From assembly GCA_021814895.1 (NCBI GenBank), contig JAKAHN010000032.1, positions 1-7,175 on the forward strand: a stretch of DNA of 7,175 nucleotides. The letters run 5' to 3'. Position numbers and translations under genes: made by a program. Below are positions 4,275 through 7,175 of this stretch, piece after piece (the first letter of the stretch is position 1; every line of letters starts with the position of its first letter). Source of the DNA: a bacterium. Its GTDB lineage: Bacteria > Patescibacteriota > Minisyncoccia > Phycocordibacterales > 2-02-FULL-43-11. Below the pieces are notes generated by a model that saw only the letters and a program-made list of their open reading frames with translations, had not been told where the DNA came from and ran no database searches.

Positions 4275-6806
4275 TTAAAAACTCACCACAAACGTTGTCA
4301 TTGCCTCAGCTCGGTGGTTGGCGGAATCGTAAACAACAATCCTTAAGTTGTTGTATTTTTGAATAAACGAAATTTCTTTAGGCACGAATGAAAATGAGAA
4401 TGGGGGATTGGTAACCGATTTGACGAAAGCTCCGTTAATGTAATAATCGGCGTTTAAGACCGGATACGTGCCGGAAGTGGAAATCTTGGCGACGATTTTA
4501 TTTGAGGCTAGCTTTACTGTTTGATCCGGCTCGGTGAAATAGACCTTCAAAGGCTCAATGTCTTGTGGCGACGTTTGGATAGACTCAGGTTGATTTTGTG
4601 TTGGCAGGGTTGTTGTTGGTGAATAAGTATAATTTCCAGATAGCCACTTTTGCACAGGCGCCTCCCAGAGAAAATATTGCGGGTCATTACCTGGATTGGT
4701 CGGTTTTGGCCCACGTGGATTGTTTTTATCAACCCAATATAAAATATTATGAGGGTTGGACGACACTTTTTCTTTTCGGTATTCATTTGGGGTTGAATTA
4801 TCCGCAAGATTGCCGGTTCTCGTGTCTATAAAATATGATTCGCCTCCCTGCCAAATTCCGCGCATTATCGGTTTTAATGATTGATAATCCGGGTCAATAT
4901 TCGGTTTAACAAAATGTTGAAGAGGTTGGCTTTTTAAAACCTCTTTCATAAATTCATTCCACATTGGCGCAACAATATAGCCGGACACCTTTTTGGCCAT
5001 TGAGGAATTGTCGTTGTTTCCGGCCCAGGCGCCAACAGCAACTCTAGGCGTGTAACCGATTGTCCAAGCGTCTCGGTAATCGTTCGTAGTGCCTGTTTTG
5101 ACTGCTACATCATAATCAGGGAAGTATAGGGGGGATTGGAGGCCGTAAAGAGGTTCTCTGGCTTGATTGTCGCTTAAAATGTCGGTAATCGTTTCTGCGA
5201 TATTTGGGTCAAGCGCCTGTTTTGGATTTGGTGTGTAAGAGTAAATGGTTGAACCGTTAGCATCTTCGATTTTTAATATGTCGTGAGGAGAATTTTTTAT
5301 TCCGTTATTGGCAAATACCGTGTAAGCGCCGGTTAATTCAAGTAAAGAAACTTCTCCGCCACCCAAAACCAATGTTAATCCGTAACGATTCGGGTCATTC
5401 AAACTCTCAATTCCCATATTGTTTGCTAGGTCAATTGAATCTTGAATTCCAGCAAGATATAAAACCTTTATCGCGGGGACGTTTATTGATTGAGCTAGAG
5501 CGTTTCTAAATGTAACGGGCCCGAGATATTTACCATCATAGTTTTCAGGCATATAACAATTATCCACATCTTCCTGTTTTATCGGGGTGCCATCAGGGTT
5601 ACAGAGTGTTGAGAATTCAGTTGGAACATCAAAGACAACTGTATCGGCGGTATAGCCCTTTTTGAGAGCCTCGGCGTAAATAATCGGTTTGATTGATGAT
5701 CCGGGTTGACGATGGGCGGTAGCAACATTGAAATTACCTTGGATATTCGGATCAAAATAATTTCTTGACCCAACTAAAGCAAGAATATCGCCGTTAGTAG
5801 TGTCTATGGCGGTCATCGCAGCGTTTGAAGCATTGAAATTTTTTTCATTTGAAAGGCCGTAGCGGTTTGCTATTTCTTCCGCCTTGGCTTGCAAGTTGTA
5901 ATCAAGAGTGGTGGTAACTTTAAATCCGCCGGAATACATCACTTCTTTGCCATACATTTGCTCAAGTTCAGCCTTAACGTCCATAACGAAATGAGGAGCC
6001 TTTATTCCACTGTCGCCAAGCGGTAAAAATTTTACCTGCTCGGCCTTTGCGCCATCGTATTCAGCTTGCGTTATAAAAGCATTCTTCAACATTTGGGTCA
6101 AAACCAAATTTTTCCTTTTTTCCAAGGCGCTTCTATTCCCTCCGTATGGAGAGTAATAGGTTGGAGCGTTTGGAAGAGCCGCCAAATAAGCGGCTTCAGC
6201 CAGAGAAACATCGGAAGCGTGTTTGCCAAAAAAACTCATTGATGCCTCTTCAACGCCGTAGATATTTCCGCCGTAAGGAGAATCATTTAGATAGGTCGCA
6301 AGGATTTCATCTTTTGTCATAACCTGTTCCAATTTTAACGCCAATATCCACTCTTTTAATTTTCTGGCGATACTTTTTTTTGAGGTTAATAGGGCATTTT
6401 TAATAACCTGTTGAGTGATTGTTGAACCACCTTGGGTATAACTGACAGATCCGAGGTTGGCAAATACCGCCCGAATAAAAGAGGTAAGTTTTATTCCGTG
6501 ATGCTGATAAAATTCAGAGTCCTCTATCGCTACCGTGGCGTTTTTTATATTTGCCGATATGTCGGAACTTTTTATCAATGTCCGGCGAATTCCCTGATTG
6601 ATATCATAAAGAAGAATTGTCCCTGTTCGGTCGTAAATTTTAGTAGATTGACTGACAAGTCGATTTTCAAAGGATTTTATATCCGGAAGCTGGAATGAGG
6701 CGACCCATAAGACGAAAATACTGCCAATGATAAACATTGTAGCAATAATACCGATAGCAATCCCCCATTTTTTATTTAGTAGATGTCTTAGCCACATAGG
6801 AAACAT
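4275..6806 (-). CDS. Class A penicillin-binding protein (peptidoglycan glycosyltransferase/transpeptidase)
   Basis: This bifunctional cell-wall enzyme polymerises lipid II into glycan strands and cross-links stem peptides outside the membrane. The 843-residue product has a short cytoplasmic start and one membrane anchor (about 14-38). A GT51 glycosyltransferase domain (about 60-235) follows, with EDSEFYQHHG (catalytic Glu95), QGGSTITQQ (125-133), KLKEWILALKLE and YLNDSPYGGNIYGVEEA. The transpeptidase domain (about 325-620) has SxxK as S370-S-I-K373, SxN as S440-I-N442 and KTGT at 570-573. A Thr/Pro/Gln-rich linker (about 725-750) leads to a C-terminal beta-sandwich-like, Ig-like segment (about 754-843). 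All catalytic motifs are present. Cys402 and Cys417 flank a small insertion before the SxN motif. It converges on the unknown gene with only 19 bases between stops, and diverges from tyrS. An alternative start is Met4 (6797). mrcA or pbp1A-type names would be reasonable. Confidence 0.95.
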   Translation of the reverse strand: MFPMWLRHLLNKKWGIAIGIIATMFIIGSIFVLWVASFQLPDIKSFENRLVSQSTKIYDRTGTILLYDINQGIRRTLIKSSDISANIKNATVAIEDSEFYQHHGIKLTSFIRAVFANLGSVSYTQGGSTITQQVIKNALLTSKKSIARKLKEWILALKLEQVMTKDEILATYLNDSPYGGNIYGVEEASMSFFGKHASDVSLAEAAYLAALPNAPTYYSPYGGNRSALEKRKNLVLTQMLKNAFITQAEYDGAKAEQVKFLPLGDSGIKAPHFVMDVKAELEQMYGKEVMYSGGFKVTTTLDYNLQAKAEEIANRYGLSNEKNFNASNAAMTAIDTTNGDILALVGSRNYFDPNIQGNFNVATAHRQPGSSIKPIIYAEALKKGYTADTVVFDVPTEFSTLCNPDGTPIKQEDVDNCYMPENYDGKYLGPVTFRNALAQSINVPAIKVLYLAGIQDSIDLANNMGIESLNDPNRYGLTLVLGGGEVSLLELTGAYTVFANNGIKNSPHDILKIEDANGSTIYSYTPNPKQALDPNIAETITDILSDNQAREPLYGLQSPLYFPDYDVAVKTGTTNDYRDAWTIGYTPRVAVGAWAGNNDNSSMAKKVSGYIVAPMWNEFMKEVLKSQPLQHFVKPNIDPDYQSLKPIMRGIWQGGESYFIDTRTGNLADNSTPNEYRKEKVSSNPHNILYWVDKNNPRGPKPTNPGNDPQYFLWEAPVQKWLSGNYTYSPTTTLPTQNQPESIQTSPQDIEPLKVYFTEPDQTVKLASNKIVAKISTSGTYPVLNADYYINGAFVKSVTNPPFSFSFVPKEISFIQKYNNLRIVVYDSANHRAEAMTTFVVSF
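5560..5568 (+). promoter_or_regulatory. Perfect consensus DnaA box inside the penicillin-binding protein gene
   Basis: TTATCCACA, the exact consensus DnaA box, lies about 4.1 kb from the putative origin, within codons for residues D413-N416 of the minus-strand gene. It is the only perfect copy I found in the window; the origin boxes are all relaxed variants. It may titrate DnaA or be a chance match in AT-rich coding DNA. Confidence 0.35.
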
Positions 6807-6867
6807 AGTAACATAAGAATTATGAGCATTAAAGACAATCGGTTTTTTTTATGGTAAATTATTCTTA
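6807..6867. promoter_or_regulatory. Divergent promoter region between the penicillin-binding protein and tyrS
   Basis: These 61 bases must hold starts for both flanking genes. For tyrS, AAGACA (6832-6837) and TAAATT (6855-6860) are 17 bp apart. TGG directly precedes the latter, giving an extended -10 (TGn). Each hexamer matches consensus at 4 of 6 positions. Transcription would start at about 6867, leaving essentially no leader before the tyrS ATG at 6868. A small dyad, CATAA-GAA-TTATG (6812-6824), lies just before the other gene's start and could be an operator. No good promoter pair was found for the minus-strand gene, although CATAAT is present on that strand. A T8 run (6843-6850) separates the two sides. 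Confidence 0.4.
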
Positions 6868-7175
6868 ATGGAAGAAACAGAAAAGAAACAAAAGATAAGC
6901 GAATTACTCAGTCGAGGCGTTGAGGCGATTTACCCGAATAGGGAATTTTTGGAGCAAAAACTACTGAGCGGAGAGAAGCTGACTATTTATTTAGGCATGG
7001 ATCCGACCGCCCCCACTCTTCATATTGGTCATATGGTACCGCTTCTCAAACTGTCTGAGTTTCAAAAATTAGGCCACCAAATTATTTTACTTATAGGTGA
7101 TTTTACAGCGACAATCGGCGACCCGGACAAAATGACCGTTCGGGTTCCTTTGACTGCCGAGCAAGTTCTGGGAAA
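6868..7175 (+). CDS. tyrS: Tyrosyl-tRNA synthetase, N-terminal part (3' end outside window)
   Basis: TyrS charges tRNA-Tyr with tyrosine using ATP in the cytoplasm. The 102 complete codons visible begin MEETEKKQKI and cover the first part of the class I Rossmann-fold catalytic domain. LTIYLGMDPTAPTLHIGHM (38-56) contains the tyrosine-binding GxDPTAP segment and the HIGH signature (52-55). LIGDFTATIGDP (75-86) is the GDFTxxIGDP block that distinguishes TyrS from the related TrpS. After GDP the sequence continues DKMTVRVPLT, slightly shorter than in many TyrS proteins. The KMSKS loop and the tRNA-binding C-terminus lie beyond the edge. The ATG at 6868 is preferred because it gives the usual N-terminal helix length, and the upstream ATG at 6851 is in another frame. 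No Shine-Dalgarno sequence is seen. Confidence 0.93.
   Translation, partial: MEETEKKQKISELLSRGVEAIYPNREFLEQKLLSGEKLTIYLGMDPTAPTLHIGHMVPLLKLSEFQKLGHQIILLIGDFTATIGDPDKMTVRVPLTAEQVLG

Noticed and set aside
4798..4806. TTATCCGCA as an additional DnaA box
   Set aside because: It has one mismatch in the critical CACA core and lies in coding sequence far from the origin; it is likely chance.
4598..4831. Plus-strand open frame opposite the penicillin-binding protein C-terminal region
   Set aside because: The opposite strand encodes a continuous 843-residue enzyme with all motifs, and this frame resembles nothing known.
6843..6850. T8 run as a rho-independent terminator
   Set aside because: No GC-rich hairpin precedes it on either strand, and it sits between two divergent genes where termination is not expected.

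Overview
The window looks like the replication-origin locus of a Candidate Phyla Radiation (Patescibacteria, probably Parcubacteria-like) bacterium. This is inferred from four things: very AT-rich spacers, compact genes, a DnaA whose P-loop and sensor-1 segments depart from the usual proteobacterial or firmicute wording, and a small gene set arranged around dnaA-dnaN. The genes end in TAA or TAG and contain no in-frame TGA, so nothing suggests the TGA-to-glycine code of Gracilibacteria or SR1. The lineage call rests on recognition, not on a search.

Layout. Positions 2-1198 hold dnaA, cut at its 5' end by the window edge. Positions 1199-1488 are a 290-bp non-coding gap, and it is the best oriC candidate. 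It has several near-consensus DnaA boxes on both strands, a 49-bp stretch that is about 96% A+T, phased A-tracts, and a box/GC/CTA-TTA arrangement resembling the basal unwinding element known from Bacillus oriC. Positions 1489-2592 are dnaN (sliding clamp). Positions 2593-2715 are an A/T-only-looking spacer that forms a long imperfect inverted repeat ending exactly at the next start codon. Positions 2716-2979 encode an 87-residue DUF721/DciA-like protein, a candidate DnaB-helicase loader. Seven bases later, 2987-4255 encodes a 422-residue protein of unknown function with a conserved-looking SCEGHG segment. On the opposite strand, 6806-4275 encodes a class A penicillin-binding protein. After a 61-bp divergent spacer, tyrS starts at 6868 and runs off the right edge.

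How the parts fit. DnaA would open the origin beside its own gene, the DciA-like protein is a plausible loader for the replicative helicase, and DnaN clamps the polymerase, so the first 3 kb reads as a compact initiation module. The unknown 422-residue protein is probably co-transcribed with the DciA-like gene. The penicillin-binding protein (cell-wall polymerisation) and TyrS (tRNA charging) are ordinary housekeeping neighbours. None of the five visible start codons has a recognisable Shine-Dalgarno sequence. No tRNA, rRNA, CRISPR array, insertion sequence or obvious phage gene was seen.
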